Below, in pieces: positions 36,535 to 45,100 of a DNA stretch of 64,000 nt (position 1 is its first letter; every line of letters begins with the position of its first letter). The DNA comes from an uncultured Acidobacteriota bacterium (lineage in GTDB: Bacteria; Acidobacteriota; Terriglobia; Bryobacterales; Bryobacteraceae), in assembly GCA_902826605.1 (NCBI GenBank), contig CADEFM010000004.1, positions 307,968 to 371,967 on the forward strand, in the 5' to 3' direction. A model generated the notes under the pieces. It was given only the letters and a program-made list of their open reading frames with translations. It did not search any database and was not told the origin of the DNA. Made by a program: the position numbers and the translations under genes.

Positions 36535-36930
36535 TCTTAAACTAGTGTCTCCTGACCCGACCGGGTGTTGCGGGTGGTCTCGGACGACTGGCACGCCCGT
36601 CCGCGCTCCCGCGTTCGGTGAGTTCAGCGGCGCTCACCTCAATATCGCGCAGATTGCCGCGGAGCGTCCGATTCGAGGTCTGATTGCCGTCCGAAACGCG
36701 TCCGAATGAGCTTCGGAAGGACGAGCTGGTCTTTGCCCGAAAGTCGCCTTAGATACATGGGTTAGACCCCTGTACGATTATCGCGCGGAAACCTACCCGT
36801 ACCGGAGTATTAACAGCCTTTTTGTGGTTTTCCTAGTGGATCGTCGTGGGTTCAGGGGACGGAATTTGGAGTAGTGTAAGGATAGGGTACGTGTCAGCCG
36901 ACATGCGCCCTATGCGCCTAAGGAGACCCC
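36535..36930. other. Intergenic region upstream of the carbonic anhydrase gene
   Basis: No convincing gene. It must hold the promoters for the divergent methyltransferase and carbonic anhydrase genes, but no consensus -35/-10 pair stands out. A clear AAGGAG lies at about 36919-36924, directly before the ATG at 36931. Confidence 0.5.
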
Positions 36931-37578
36931 ATGAAACGGCTGGTGGATGGTTACATCAAATTCAAGACCGAAGTGTATGAACAGTTTAAACACCGGTTCA
37001 AATCCCTCGCCGACAATCAAAAGCCGCATACTTTATTCATTACATGCTCAGATTCGCGAGTCGTCCCGGACCTGATTCTACAGACCGACCCCGGCGAGTT
37101 GTTCATCTGTCGCGTAATCGGTAATCTGGTGCCTGCGTATGGCTCGGCGATGGGCGGCGTCAGTTCCGCCATTGAGTACGCGGTAATGGTGTTGGGGGTG
37201 GAGCAGATCGTGGTGTGTGGACACTCCGATTGTGGCGCCATGCGGGCTTTTCTCCATCCCGAAAAACTCGCGCCCCTGAAGGCCGTGAGCGCGTGGCTGG
37301 AGCACGCCACGATGGCCATCACGATGGCAAATGAGCACCATTCCCATCTGAGCGGCCTGGAGTTCACGGAAGCTCTGGCGCAGGAAAACGTGATCAGCCA
37401 GTTGCAGCACCTGAAGACTCATCCATGCGTCGCCGCGAGTCTGCGGGGCGGAAAATTGCAGCTCCATGGCTGGTATTACAATATCGGCACGGGCGAGGTG
37501 CTGCAATACAACGAAGGCGGCCAGAAGTTCATTCCTCTGGATGCGCAAGCGGGTGGGGACATGGCGAGCGCCGCCTGA
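36931..37578 (+). CDS. Beta-class carbonic anhydrase
   Basis: Zinc enzyme of 215 residues that interconverts carbon dioxide and bicarbonate in the cytoplasm. The zinc ligands Cys39 in CSDSR (with Asp41 and Arg43 forming the catalytic dyad), His98 and Cys101 in GHSDCGAM are all in place. The strong ribosome binding site AAGGAG precedes the start. Only 25 bases separate its stop from the sensor kinase gene, so the three downstream genes probably share its transcript; this suggests, without proof, that the two-component system responds to carbon dioxide, bicarbonate or pH. Confidence 0.95.
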   Translation: MKRLVDGYIKFKTEVYEQFKHRFKSLADNQKPHTLFITCSDSRVVPDLILQTDPGELFICRVIGNLVPAYGSAMGGVSSAIEYAVMVLGVEQIVVCGHSDCGAMRAFLHPEKLAPLKAVSAWLEHATMAITMANEHHSHLSGLEFTEALAQENVISQLQHLKTHPCVAASLRGGKLQLHGWYYNIGTGEVLQYNEGGQKFIPLDAQAGGDMASAA

Positions 37579-37603
37579 ACACGTTTGTGCCAAACTGAGG
37601 GGG

Positions 37604-38968
37604 ATGACAGGGGAGCGTCAAACCAGCGCGCAGCTGCTCACGGTTCTGATTGTCGGTTTTACCGTCCTCATCCTGCTGCTCACCGGCGCAGCCTACGTCG
37701 CCATCGGGGCCATCCAATCCGTGGAATCGGATGCCGAGCAACTGGCGACGGAGGAGCAAGCCACCGTCCGCTTGATCGACGAAGTGCAGGGTGAAGAGGG
37801 AAATTTGAGTGCCGTCTTCTACTCGCTGGCGGCGGGACGTGCGACTCCGAATCGCGAGGAACTGGCAAGAAAATTGGATGCGCTTGAAGGCGCGATTCAG
37901 CGCACTACTCAAGCCGGCATTGCTTCCGGGGGATCGGAGGCATGGCGAAAAGTGCAACGAGCGGCCGCCAGATTCATCGCTGAAGGCCGCACGACCTTGA
38001 CGTCGGGAGGACCATCCGGACGCCCAATAAACGATACGTTTTACACCCTCCACCAGAACTTAATCGATTCGGTGGCGGAATTGGCCAGTGGAAACTTCGT
38101 GGCCGAATCCGCCCAGGAACGGCGCGAGCGGGAGCGAGCGGCCGACAGAGTCCGGTATTCCCTCCTCCTCCTGGCCATTGCACTGATAGTCGCGGTGGCG
38201 GGTGCGGTTTCAGCGGTGCTCATTGTTCGGGCGATGTTCCGGCGCTTGGAGTGGCAAGCGGCGGAACTGGCTCAACTTTCCTCGCGCACCATGTCCGACC
38301 AGGAAGCCACGGCGCGGCGCTTTTCGCATGAAATGCACGATCACTTCGGACAGACGTTGAATGCGCTCGAAGCCAATCTGGTAGCCATGCAGCATACCCG
38401 CACGTACCAGCCGGAACGGATGGAAGACTGTCTGGCCCTGCTCAAGGATGCCGTGGATAATATTCGCGAGATGTCCCAGCTGTTGCGCCCCAGTATCTTG
38501 GACGATTTCGGACTCACAGCCAGTTTGCGCTGGTTAGCGGAGAGTTTCGCGGAGCGCACGGGTGTACACGCGTCCTTCCACTCCACGTTCACTGGCCGTT
38601 TGGATGAAGGGCGCGAAGCGCAATTGTTTCGTATCGCTCAGGAAGCGCTGACGAATGCGTCCAAACACGCCAAGGCCACCGAGGTGCGCATCGTGCTTCA
38701 GACCGGTGAGGGTCGTGATAAAAACAACTTGATTCTCACCATTTCCGATAACGGACAGGGCATTCAGCCTCGCCCGTCCATATCTCTCGGCGCGCCCACG
38801 CCGCGCAACGGCGGGCTGGGGTTGGTGGGCATGCGAGCGCGGGCACGTGCGGCGGGCGGGAACTTAACGGTAGACTCAGTCGAAGGCACCGGAGTGGTCA
38901 TCGCTGTCACCGTTCCATTGGAATTCGTTTCACATGTCTCCCAAAATTCGCATTTTGCTCGCCGATGA
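37604..38968 (+). CDS. NarL-type sensor histidine kinase
   Basis: Inner-membrane kinase of 454 residues. Two transmembrane helices (about 12-34 and 188-208) enclose a helical periplasmic sensor domain of about 150 residues that resembles four-helix-bundle sensors. The HisKA_3 dimerisation domain has SHEMHDHFGQTLN with the probable phospho-acceptor His245; the ATPase domain has NASKHAKATEV, SDNGQGI and GGLGLVGMRARA. The ATG at 37604 is chosen because GAGGGGG lies just upstream and the first helix then begins near residue 10; an earlier in-frame ATG at 37466 is inside the carbonic anhydrase gene. Its end overlaps the response regulator start by 35 bases. Confidence 0.93.
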   Translation: MTGERQTSAQLLTVLIVGFTVLILLLTGAAYVAIGAIQSVESDAEQLATEEQATVRLIDEVQGEEGNLSAVFYSLAAGRATPNREELARKLDALEGAIQRTTQAGIASGGSEAWRKVQRAAARFIAEGRTTLTSGGPSGRPINDTFYTLHQNLIDSVAELASGNFVAESAQERRERERAADRVRYSLLLLAIALIVAVAGAVSAVLIVRAMFRRLEWQAAELAQLSSRTMSDQEATARRFSHEMHDHFGQTLNALEANLVAMQHTRTYQPERMEDCLALLKDAVDNIREMSQLLRPSILDDFGLTASLRWLAESFAERTGVHASFHSTFTGRLDEGREAQLFRIAQEALTNASKHAKATEVRIVLQTGEGRDKNNLILTISDNGQGIQPRPSISLGAPTPRNGGLGLVGMRARARAAGGNLTVDSVEGTGVVIAVTVPLEFVSHVSQNSHFARR

Positions 38969-39569
38969 CCACGCCGTGGTCCGGCAGGGCTTCAAACTGA
39001 TCCTGGGGCAGCAACCCGACCTGGATGTGATCGGTGAAGCTGCAGACGGGGCTGAGGCCGTTCGCTTGGCCCACGAACTCAATCCGAATCTGGTGATCAT
39101 GGACATTGGCATGCCCGGAACCAACGGCGTCGAAGCCACGCGCCGCATCATCGAAGCGAATCCGGAGTGTCGCATTTTAGTCTTGAGCATGCATAAAGAT
39201 GCGGTCTACGTGCGGGAAGCGCTCCGCGCGGGAGCCAAAGGTTATCTGCTAAAAGAATCCATCGACAACGATCTCTTGCGCGCGGTGCGTGCGGTGGCTA
39301 GAGGAGATGGCTTTCTGAGCCCGGAAGTGTCGGCTACTGTGTTGCAGGACTACCAGCAAGTAGAGGATCCGTTCGACCAGCTAACGGCTCGCGAGCGCGA
39401 AGTTCTTCAAATGTTGGCCGAGGGAAAAGTGGCCAAGGAAATCGCGGTGGCCCTTGATATTAGTGTTTACACGGTAGATGCGCACCGCGGACGCATTATG
39501 AAAAAGCTGGGCCTGCGCAGCGGCACGGAACTGGTACGCTTTGCCATGCGGAAAGGTCTGATCACATAA
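38934..39569 (+). CDS. NarL/FixJ family response regulator
   Basis: DNA-binding response regulator of 211 residues. The receiver domain (1-120) has the acidic pair Asp11-Asp12, phospho-acceptor Asp57 in VIMDIGMPG and the conserved lysine in AKGYLLKES. The C-terminal LuxR-type helix-turn-helix (about 147-210) has LTAREREVLQMLAEG and ISVYTVDAHRGRIMKKL. It overlaps the end of the kinase gene by 35 bases, so the two are a coupled pair. Targets are unknown. Confidence 0.96.
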   Translation: MSPKIRILLADDHAVVRQGFKLILGQQPDLDVIGEAADGAEAVRLAHELNPNLVIMDIGMPGTNGVEATRRIIEANPECRILVLSMHKDAVYVREALRAGAKGYLLKESIDNDLLRAVRAVARGDGFLSPEVSATVLQDYQQVEDPFDQLTAREREVLQMLAEGKVAKEIAVALDISVYTVDAHRGRIMKKLGLRSGTELVRFAMRKGLIT

Positions 39570-39909
39570 GGGCTTTCCGGAGGACGCCACACCTGCCGGT
39601 GGAAAAGACTCACTTCGCGCACAGCTTCGCGCACCTCACGATTGGACAATTCACTGATTCAAAAAGCCTTGGAGATCCTAGCCTCGCCCAAAATTTGGCT
39701 CATGAATTGCTATCGTTAGGCCAGAACATCCCCGATAGGCGGATATCTCGGTAATTTTTGCACTTTTCCAGAGAAAGGCATGACGGAAACGACAGTTCAT
39801 GACCGTCATAGTTATTCGATGAGGCTGTGTGCAGGGTCTGGGCCATGGCAATTGTTTCCATCAAAATCTCGCTGGAATCGCACGCCCGCTTCGGCGGATA
39901 CTGAAAGGC
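39570..39909. other. Intergenic region between the response regulator and the glycosyltransferase genes
   Basis: About 340 bases without a supported gene. A short inverted repeat ATGACGG/CCGTCAT with a 16-base spacer lies at 39780-39809, and the AGAGAAAGG before the ATG at 39780 could start a small frame, but its composition looks random. No terminator with a T-tract is seen after the response regulator. Confidence 0.4.
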
Positions 39910-40866
39910 GTGCTTCTATCCGGCGTGGCAGTCATCGTAACCCACAATTCCGGGACGGAGGTGGAGGCGTGTCTGGACGCACTCGCTAATATGGCGCCTG
40001 AATTGACACCCATTGTGGTCGATAATGCATCCACCGACGGTACGACAACGCGCCTTGGGATGCGGCCCGAGGTGAATTTGATTGCGAATACGGAGAATCT
40101 CGGATTTGCGGGCGCGGTGAATCAGGGTGTGAATTCTATCCAGGCGAACCTTGAGCCCAACGCGTTGATTCTCATGTTGAATCCGGACGCACGGCTACTG
40201 ACTTCCGTCGATGCTCTTGCCGCAGCCACAAGGAAGTATGGTGTGGCGGCAGGTAAACTCGTAGACGTTAATGGCGAGGCGCAAAAGGGCTTCACCATCC
40301 GCCGGTTTCCTACTCCGCTCACGCTGGCGTTCGAGCTGTTTGGAATCAATCGCCTGAGGCCCTCCAATTCCATAAACAGAAAATATCGGTGCTTGGACCG
40401 CGATTTGGAAGCGGCTGGTCCGGTAGAGCAACCAGCCGGTGCGTTTTTGATGATCCGAATGGACGTTTGGAAACAGTTGAATGGATTCGATATTGGGTTT
40501 CATCCCGTGTGGTTCGAGGATGTGGATTTCTGTCGGCGCGCGGTGGATGCTGGAGTCCGAATTCAATATGTTCCGACAGCAATTGCAGAACATTCGGGTG
40601 GCCATTCGGTGGGGGCGATTCCCATCGGTTTCCGCGCTCTCTATTGGTGTGCTAGCCTGCTAAGGTATGCAGCGAAGCACTTCCGGCCGGTAGCGTACCG
40701 GGGAATATGTCTGGCGGTGGTGCTCAGTTCGGTTCCACGGATGGTTATGGGGATGATCGTGTCGAGGAGCCTGACCCCTGTTGTTGCATACTCTAGAGTG
40801 ATCTGGGTGGCGGGCCTATGCCTGTTAACGCCGCGCCATTGGCGGCCTGCAGTAGGTCTGACTTGA
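39910..40866 (+). CDS. Glycosyltransferase family 2 (rhamnosyltransferase-like)
   Basis: GT-A glycosyltransferase of about 319 residues. Motifs: VAVIVTHNSG, VVDNASTDGT, NTENLGFAGAVNQG, LMLNPDARL and the acceptor-site WFEDVDFCRRAVDAG. This set is typical of the WbbL/rhamnosyl-transferase-like group of GT2. The start is placed at the GTG at 39910, with GAAAGG just upstream and the first strand immediately after; an ATG at 39829 adds 27 residues with no homology to the fold. A hydrophobic C-terminal region (from about residue 255) may dip into the membrane. Next gene 14 bases downstream. Confidence 0.88.
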   Translation: MLLSGVAVIVTHNSGTEVEACLDALANMAPELTPIVVDNASTDGTTTRLGMRPEVNLIANTENLGFAGAVNQGVNSIQANLEPNALILMLNPDARLLTSVDALAAATRKYGVAAGKLVDVNGEAQKGFTIRRFPTPLTLAFELFGINRLRPSNSINRKYRCLDRDLEAAGPVEQPAGAFLMIRMDVWKQLNGFDIGFHPVWFEDVDFCRRAVDAGVRIQYVPTAIAEHSGGHSVGAIPIGFRALYWCASLLRYAAKHFRPVAYRGICLAVVLSSVPRMVMGMIVSRSLTPVVAYSRVIWVAGLCLLTPRHWRPAVGLT

Positions 40867-40880
40867 AAACGAACCAACGA

Positions 40881-41930
40881 ATGGCGTCTAAAGACTCGGT
40901 GTCGGTCACGCTGGTCACTTACAATAGTGGTCGCTTCATCAAGCGCTGTCTGGAATCGGTGCTTCAGCAGAAGTATCCGAACCTTGAGGTAGTGATTGTG
41001 GATAATGCATCCACCGATGGCACGGCAGACATTCTGGAGCAGTTCGCTCAGTCTTGCCGTATTTACTACAACAATGCAAATGTTGGGTTCGCGGCGGCGC
41101 ATAATCAGGCAATTGCAGTTGCGCAAGGCGAATGGATTCTCACGCTGAATCCAGACGTGCTGCTGCTGCCGGATTTCATCCAGGAACTGGTAGACTCCGC
41201 ATCCTCCGATCCTAAAATCGGAACCGCATGCGGGAAGCTGCTTTCTATTCGCGCCAACTTCGATCTGCATGAAAAGCAATTGGTGGATTCCACGGGCATT
41301 TATTTCACCCCTATGCTGCGGCATCTGGATCGAGGCAGCCTGGAAGTGGACAACGGCCATTATCTGAATGTGGAATACGTTTTTGGTGCGACAGCGGCAG
41401 CGGCATTGTACCGGCGAAAGATGATCGATGACATCTCCATCCAGGGTGAATTTTTCGATCCGGATTTCTTTATGTACCGCGAAGACGCCGACGTGGCGTG
41501 GCGCGCGCAGTTGATGGGCTGGCGCTGCATTTATACGCCGCATGCAAGGGGATACCATGTTCGCAACGTTCTCCCGGGAAACCGCCGTGCTTTGCCGCCG
41601 GAAATAAACATGCACTCGGTGAAAAACCGGTTCCTCATGCGCATCAAGAACATCACGCCGGACCTTTACCGCCGCAACGTGGTGTCCATCGTGTGGCGCG
41701 ACCTGGTAGTGCTGGGGGCGTGTATGCTGCATGAACACTCTTCTCTCAAGGCGTTTTTCTATGTAGCCCGCAATTGGAAGCGTTTTGCCGAAAAACGGCG
41801 GGAAATCATGAAGCGGCGCCGCGCGAAGGACGACTACATCGCGAGCTGGTTCTCCTACCAACCTGTAAGCCAGCCCGTGCTGAAGTCCGCTGCGAGCGCC
41901 AAATCGCGCGTGCGCGCGGTACGCGGCTAA
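40881..41930 (+). CDS. Glycosyltransferase family 2
   Basis: GT2 enzyme of about 350 residues, similar in layout to its upstream neighbour. Motifs: VSVTLVTYNSGRFI, VVIVDNASTDGTAD, NANVGFAAAHNQAI, LTLNPDVLLLPDF, and the acceptor region FFMYREDADVAWRAQ. The stretch coding for DNASTDG is nearly identical in DNA to that of the neighbour (16 identical bases), which suggests tandem duplication and divergence. The ATG at 40881 puts the first strand near residue 6; an upstream ATG at 40818 overlaps the previous gene. The last 40 residues are basic. Sugar specificity unknown. Confidence 0.9.
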   Translation: MASKDSVSVTLVTYNSGRFIKRCLESVLQQKYPNLEVVIVDNASTDGTADILEQFAQSCRIYYNNANVGFAAAHNQAIAVAQGEWILTLNPDVLLLPDFIQELVDSASSDPKIGTACGKLLSIRANFDLHEKQLVDSTGIYFTPMLRHLDRGSLEVDNGHYLNVEYVFGATAAAALYRRKMIDDISIQGEFFDPDFFMYREDADVAWRAQLMGWRCIYTPHARGYHVRNVLPGNRRALPPEINMHSVKNRFLMRIKNITPDLYRRNVVSIVWRDLVVLGACMLHEHSSLKAFFYVARNWKRFAEKRREIMKRRRAKDDYIASWFSYQPVSQPVLKSAASAKSRVRAVRG

Positions 41931-41943
41931 GGTTTACGCAAAC

Positions 41944-43026
41944 GTGCGGATCGCCATTCTGGGCACGCGCGGGATTCCGGCGCGCTATGGCGGGTTTGAA
42001 ACCTTCGCCGAAGAGCTTTCGACGCGTCTGGCGGCCCGCGGCCACACCGTGACGGTGTACTGCCGGGAACGTTACACGGAATCGGCCTATCGAGGCGTGA
42101 ACCTGCAATACCTGCCCACCATCCGTCACAAATATTTGGATACTATCGCGCATACATTCGTATCCACCTTGGAACTCACGGGTCATCGCCACGATGTGGT
42201 TCTGTATTGCAACGCCGCCAATGCTATTTTCACGTGGTTTCCCCGGGCGCTTGGAATGCCTGTGGCCTTGAATGTGGACGGACTGGAGCGGAACCGCAAG
42301 AAATGGAATGGGCTGGCCCGAATGTGGTACCGGATGTCGGAAGGACTGGCGACATGGATGCCGAGTGCGGTCGTGACCGACGCCCAGGTGATCGCGGACT
42401 ATTATCGCCAACGCTACGGCAGGGATTCCGCGATGATCCCATACGGCGCGGAGTTGGGGCCGATTGCAACCACGGAAGTTCTGTCGCGGCTGGTCTTGCA
42501 GCGCCGCGGTTACTTTCTCTACGTGAGCCGTATGGAACCGGAAAACAATGCTTTGCTGGTGCGCGAAGCGTTCGAGCGGTTGGATACCAGCACCAAACTC
42601 GCGCTGGTGGGCGACGCGCCCTATGCGGCGGATTACATCCGGAGCGTTCGCGACACACACGATCCGCGCGTCGTACTGCCCGGGGCGATCTACGGACAGG
42701 GCTATCGCGAACTTGGTTCGCATTGCCTGGCCTACGTCCACGCGACTGAGGTGGGCGGCACGCACCCGGCGCTCATTGAGGCGATGGGACGCGGGGCGCT
42801 GACATTGTACTTAGACACACCGGAAAATGCTGAAGTGGCCGGTGGCGCGGCTATTCCATTTCAACGTGAAACCCTCACGCAGGTTCTGCAATCCGTGTTG
42901 GAGATGAACGAAACCGAACGGGAAATGTGGCGGGCGCGCGCGACGGAACGGGTCCGCACCCGTTATAGTTGGGATGCAGTGACGGATGCGTACGAAAAGT
43001 TATTGGCCGGGTTAATCGTCAAATGA
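41944..43026 (+). CDS. Glycosyltransferase family 4 with DUF1972-type N-terminus
   Basis: GT-B enzyme of 360 residues. The N-terminus RIAILGTRGIPARYGGFETFAEEL is the DUF1972 signature found in rhamnosyl- and other sugar transferases of exopolysaccharide clusters (written here in part: GTRGIPARYGGFETF). The C-terminal half has FLYVSRMEPENNALLV and the donor-binding EVGGTHPALIEAMG. The start is a GTG, 13 bases after the previous stop. It overlaps alanine racemase by 4 bases (ATGA), so the whole run from 39910 to 44108 is probably one operon. Confidence 0.92.
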   Translation: MRIAILGTRGIPARYGGFETFAEELSTRLAARGHTVTVYCRERYTESAYRGVNLQYLPTIRHKYLDTIAHTFVSTLELTGHRHDVVLYCNAANAIFTWFPRALGMPVALNVDGLERNRKKWNGLARMWYRMSEGLATWMPSAVVTDAQVIADYYRQRYGRDSAMIPYGAELGPIATTEVLSRLVLQRRGYFLYVSRMEPENNALLVREAFERLDTSTKLALVGDAPYAADYIRSVRDTHDPRVVLPGAIYGQGYRELGSHCLAYVHATEVGGTHPALIEAMGRGALTLYLDTPENAEVAGGAAIPFQRETLTQVLQSVLEMNETEREMWRARATERVRTRYSWDAVTDAYEKLLAGLIVK

Positions 43027-44108
43027 GAAGCTGGGTCGAAGTCTCTCTTGGTCAAATCCGTCAGAATTTCCGTGCAGTCCAAGCGGTGGTGGGCGAAGCG
43101 GTGGGAGTGATGCCGATCGTCAAGGCGGATGCGTACCGTCATGGCGCTGTCGCCGTCTCCCACGCCCTCGAAGCCGAGGGGGCGCGCTGGCTGGGCGTTT
43201 CCAACGTTCAGGAAGGCGTGGCGCTGCGCGAATCCGGTTTGCAGTCGCGCATTCTGGTGATGGCCGATTTTCTTGCCGAAGAGCGCGAGGCGTTTGAGGC
43301 GCATCACCTGACGCCCGTTATCCATTCACTTGAAAATCTAGGCTCCGTCACCGTGCCGTATCACTTGAAAATCGACTCCGGCATGAGCCGTTTGGGGACG
43401 AGGGCCGGTGCGGAAGAAATCGCGCGTGCGGTGCTGAACGCGGCAGCGCCTATCGAAGGCCTGATGACGCATTTCGCATCGTCCGGCAACTACGAAAGCA
43501 AACAGACCGAGGCGCAGGTCCAGCACTTCACGGAGGTGTTGAACGGACTGCGGCGCGCGGGCATCGAACCACGATTCGTGCATTCTTCCGCTACCATCCC
43601 CATCGCCTACCAGCGTCGCGAAGCGTGGGGCAACCTGGTGCGGCCCGGGCATGCCATTTATGGGTATGTCTCGCCGGCCAAGAACGGACCGCGGCCGGTG
43701 CTGAGTGTCGCGCCCGCGCTCACCTGGAAAGCGACGGTGCTCGACGTCAAGGAGGTCCCCGCGGGAGCGCTCATAGGATACGGAGGCATCCATAGGGCGA
43801 CGCGTCCCGCGCTCATTGCAGTGCTTGCGGTAGGGTACGCCGATGGCATTCCGCACCGGCTAGGCAATCGTGGACAAGTGATTGTGAAAGGGAAACTCGC
43901 TCCGGTGGTAGGGGCCGTCTCCATGGACTTGACCACCATCGACGTCACCGGCTGCGAAGACGTGCGCGCGGGAGATGCTGTGGTCCTGCTCGGCTCGGAA
44001 GGCGGAGTCTCTATCAACGCGCAGCAGATGGCGCGATGGGCGGGGACGATCTCTTACGCCGTCCTGTGCGGAATCCATGCGCGAGTAAAGCGCATTTACG
44101 TGGACTAA
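43023..44108 (+). CDS. alr: Alanine racemase
   Basis: PLP enzyme of 361 residues interconverting L- and D-alanine for peptidoglycan. The cofactor lysine is Lys34 in VKADAYRHG; the family consensus is KADAYGHG, so residue 39 is Arg instead of Gly. The second active-site part has VGYADGIPHRLGNRG and VGAVSMDLTTID, where GRVSMD is more usual. Both changes are seen directly; they may be a lineage trait. The ATG at 43023 overlaps the stop of the GT4 gene and removes a spurious N-terminal extension. It ends with a 4-base overlap on a convergent hydrolase gene. Confidence 0.94.
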   Translation: MRSWVEVSLGQIRQNFRAVQAVVGEAVGVMPIVKADAYRHGAVAVSHALEAEGARWLGVSNVQEGVALRESGLQSRILVMADFLAEEREAFEAHHLTPVIHSLENLGSVTVPYHLKIDSGMSRLGTRAGAEEIARAVLNAAAPIEGLMTHFASSGNYESKQTEAQVQHFTEVLNGLRRAGIEPRFVHSSATIPIAYQRREAWGNLVRPGHAIYGYVSPAKNGPRPVLSVAPALTWKATVLDVKEVPAGALIGYGGIHRATRPALIAVLAVGYADGIPHRLGNRGQVIVKGKLAPVVGAVSMDLTTIDVTGCEDVRAGDAVVLLGSEGGVSINAQQMARWAGTISYAVLCGIHARVKRIYVD

Positions 44109-45055
44109 GGTTTTCCCAGTCCCATTTGTGCGAGCGCCACGCGGCCCAGGATACCGTGGGGGTTCGCCATCGTCTCGGGCAATTCGAAATGATTGTAGTC
44201 TTCGGCCACGATCAGATCGACAGGCTTACCCGCCGCCTTCGCCGCCGTAGCGAACTCGCGGCTTTGACGCTGAAACTCAGGCGTGTCCAGACTTGCGTAA
44301 GCAATGACAAGCGGGGCGTGAAGTTTTTCGATGTGCCTTTGCGGACTGAGCGCTTCTTCGGTGGCATCGTCGAACTTCACGTATTCGCGCCGGGAAGAAA
44401 GCCGAGGCGCTTTCAAATCGTATATTCCACTGGAGAGCACGGCGCCTTTGACGATGTCGTCCGCGGTCAGCGCGCAAGCCGCCAAATGGGCCCCCGACGA
44501 AGTTCCCGATAGATACACCCGCTCTGCATCGCCACCGAAACTGGCGGCGTTCCGATGAACCCACGCGATGGAGCTCCGGACTTGAGCGGCCAGCGTCATC
44601 AGGCTGCCGCCCGCATCTTGCACCCACGCGAAATCCGGGATCACGAAATGCGCCCCTGCGGTGAGGAAGGGCTCCGCCAGAAAGGCGTAGTTCTTTGCCA
44701 GGCCGCCCCTCCAGGCTCCGCCATGAATGAAAATATGGATCGGCGCATGGGCTGCCTTCGCACGGTAGATGTCCAAATGTTCGACCTTGGACGGACCATA
44801 GGAAACGCGCGTGGGAGCACCGATTCGCGTGCGCGCCAGATCGCTGTTCACCGCGTAACGTGCTTGGACCTGCTGCATGTTGGGTGCGTAGACGGCCTGA
44901 TCGTAGGCTGCATCCAACTCAACCTGATCGTATTCGAGAAAGATGCTGGGACCGCGTTGATGCACAGGCGGGCCGATGCGTTGCTGCGCGCGCAGCGGAC
45001 CGGCCAGCGCCGAAGTTCCGGCTCGCAGTAGGATTTGTCTGCGCGTCAGCGGCAC
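44105..45055 (-). CDS. Secreted alpha/beta hydrolase (kynurenine formamidase/esterase-like)
   Basis: Alpha/beta hydrolase of 316 residues with an N-terminal twin-arginine-like signal (LTRRQILLRAGTSALAG), so probably exported folded. Oxyanion-hole motif HIFIHGGAWRGG and nucleophile elbow SGTSSGAH place it in the hormone-sensitive-lipase/formamidase-like group; the acid is likely in YASLDTPEFQRQ and the histidine in DYNHFELPE. Kynurenine formamidase, carboxylesterase or an unknown amidase are all possible, and no tryptophan-catabolism gene is nearby. Stop codons overlap the convergent alr gene. Confidence 0.87.
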   Translation of the reverse strand: MPLTRRQILLRAGTSALAGPLRAQQRIGPPVHQRGPSIFLEYDQVELDAAYDQAVYAPNMQQVQARYAVNSDLARTRIGAPTRVSYGPSKVEHLDIYRAKAAHAPIHIFIHGGAWRGGLAKNYAFLAEPFLTAGAHFVIPDFAWVQDAGGSLMTLAAQVRSSIAWVHRNAASFGGDAERVYLSGTSSGAHLAACALTADDIVKGAVLSSGIYDLKAPRLSSRREYVKFDDATEEALSPQRHIEKLHAPLVIAYASLDTPEFQRQSREFATAAKAAGKPVDLIVAEDYNHFELPETMANPHGILGRVALAQMGLGKP

Positions 45056-45100
45056 ACGGCTCCTAGTCGTGCGTCAGGCCGAAACATGGGAGGTTTACGT

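Noticed and set aside
39780..39989. Small frame after AGAGAAAGG before the GT2 genes
   Set aside because: Arginine/serine-rich composition typical of a shadow frame and overlaps the start of the GT2 gene.
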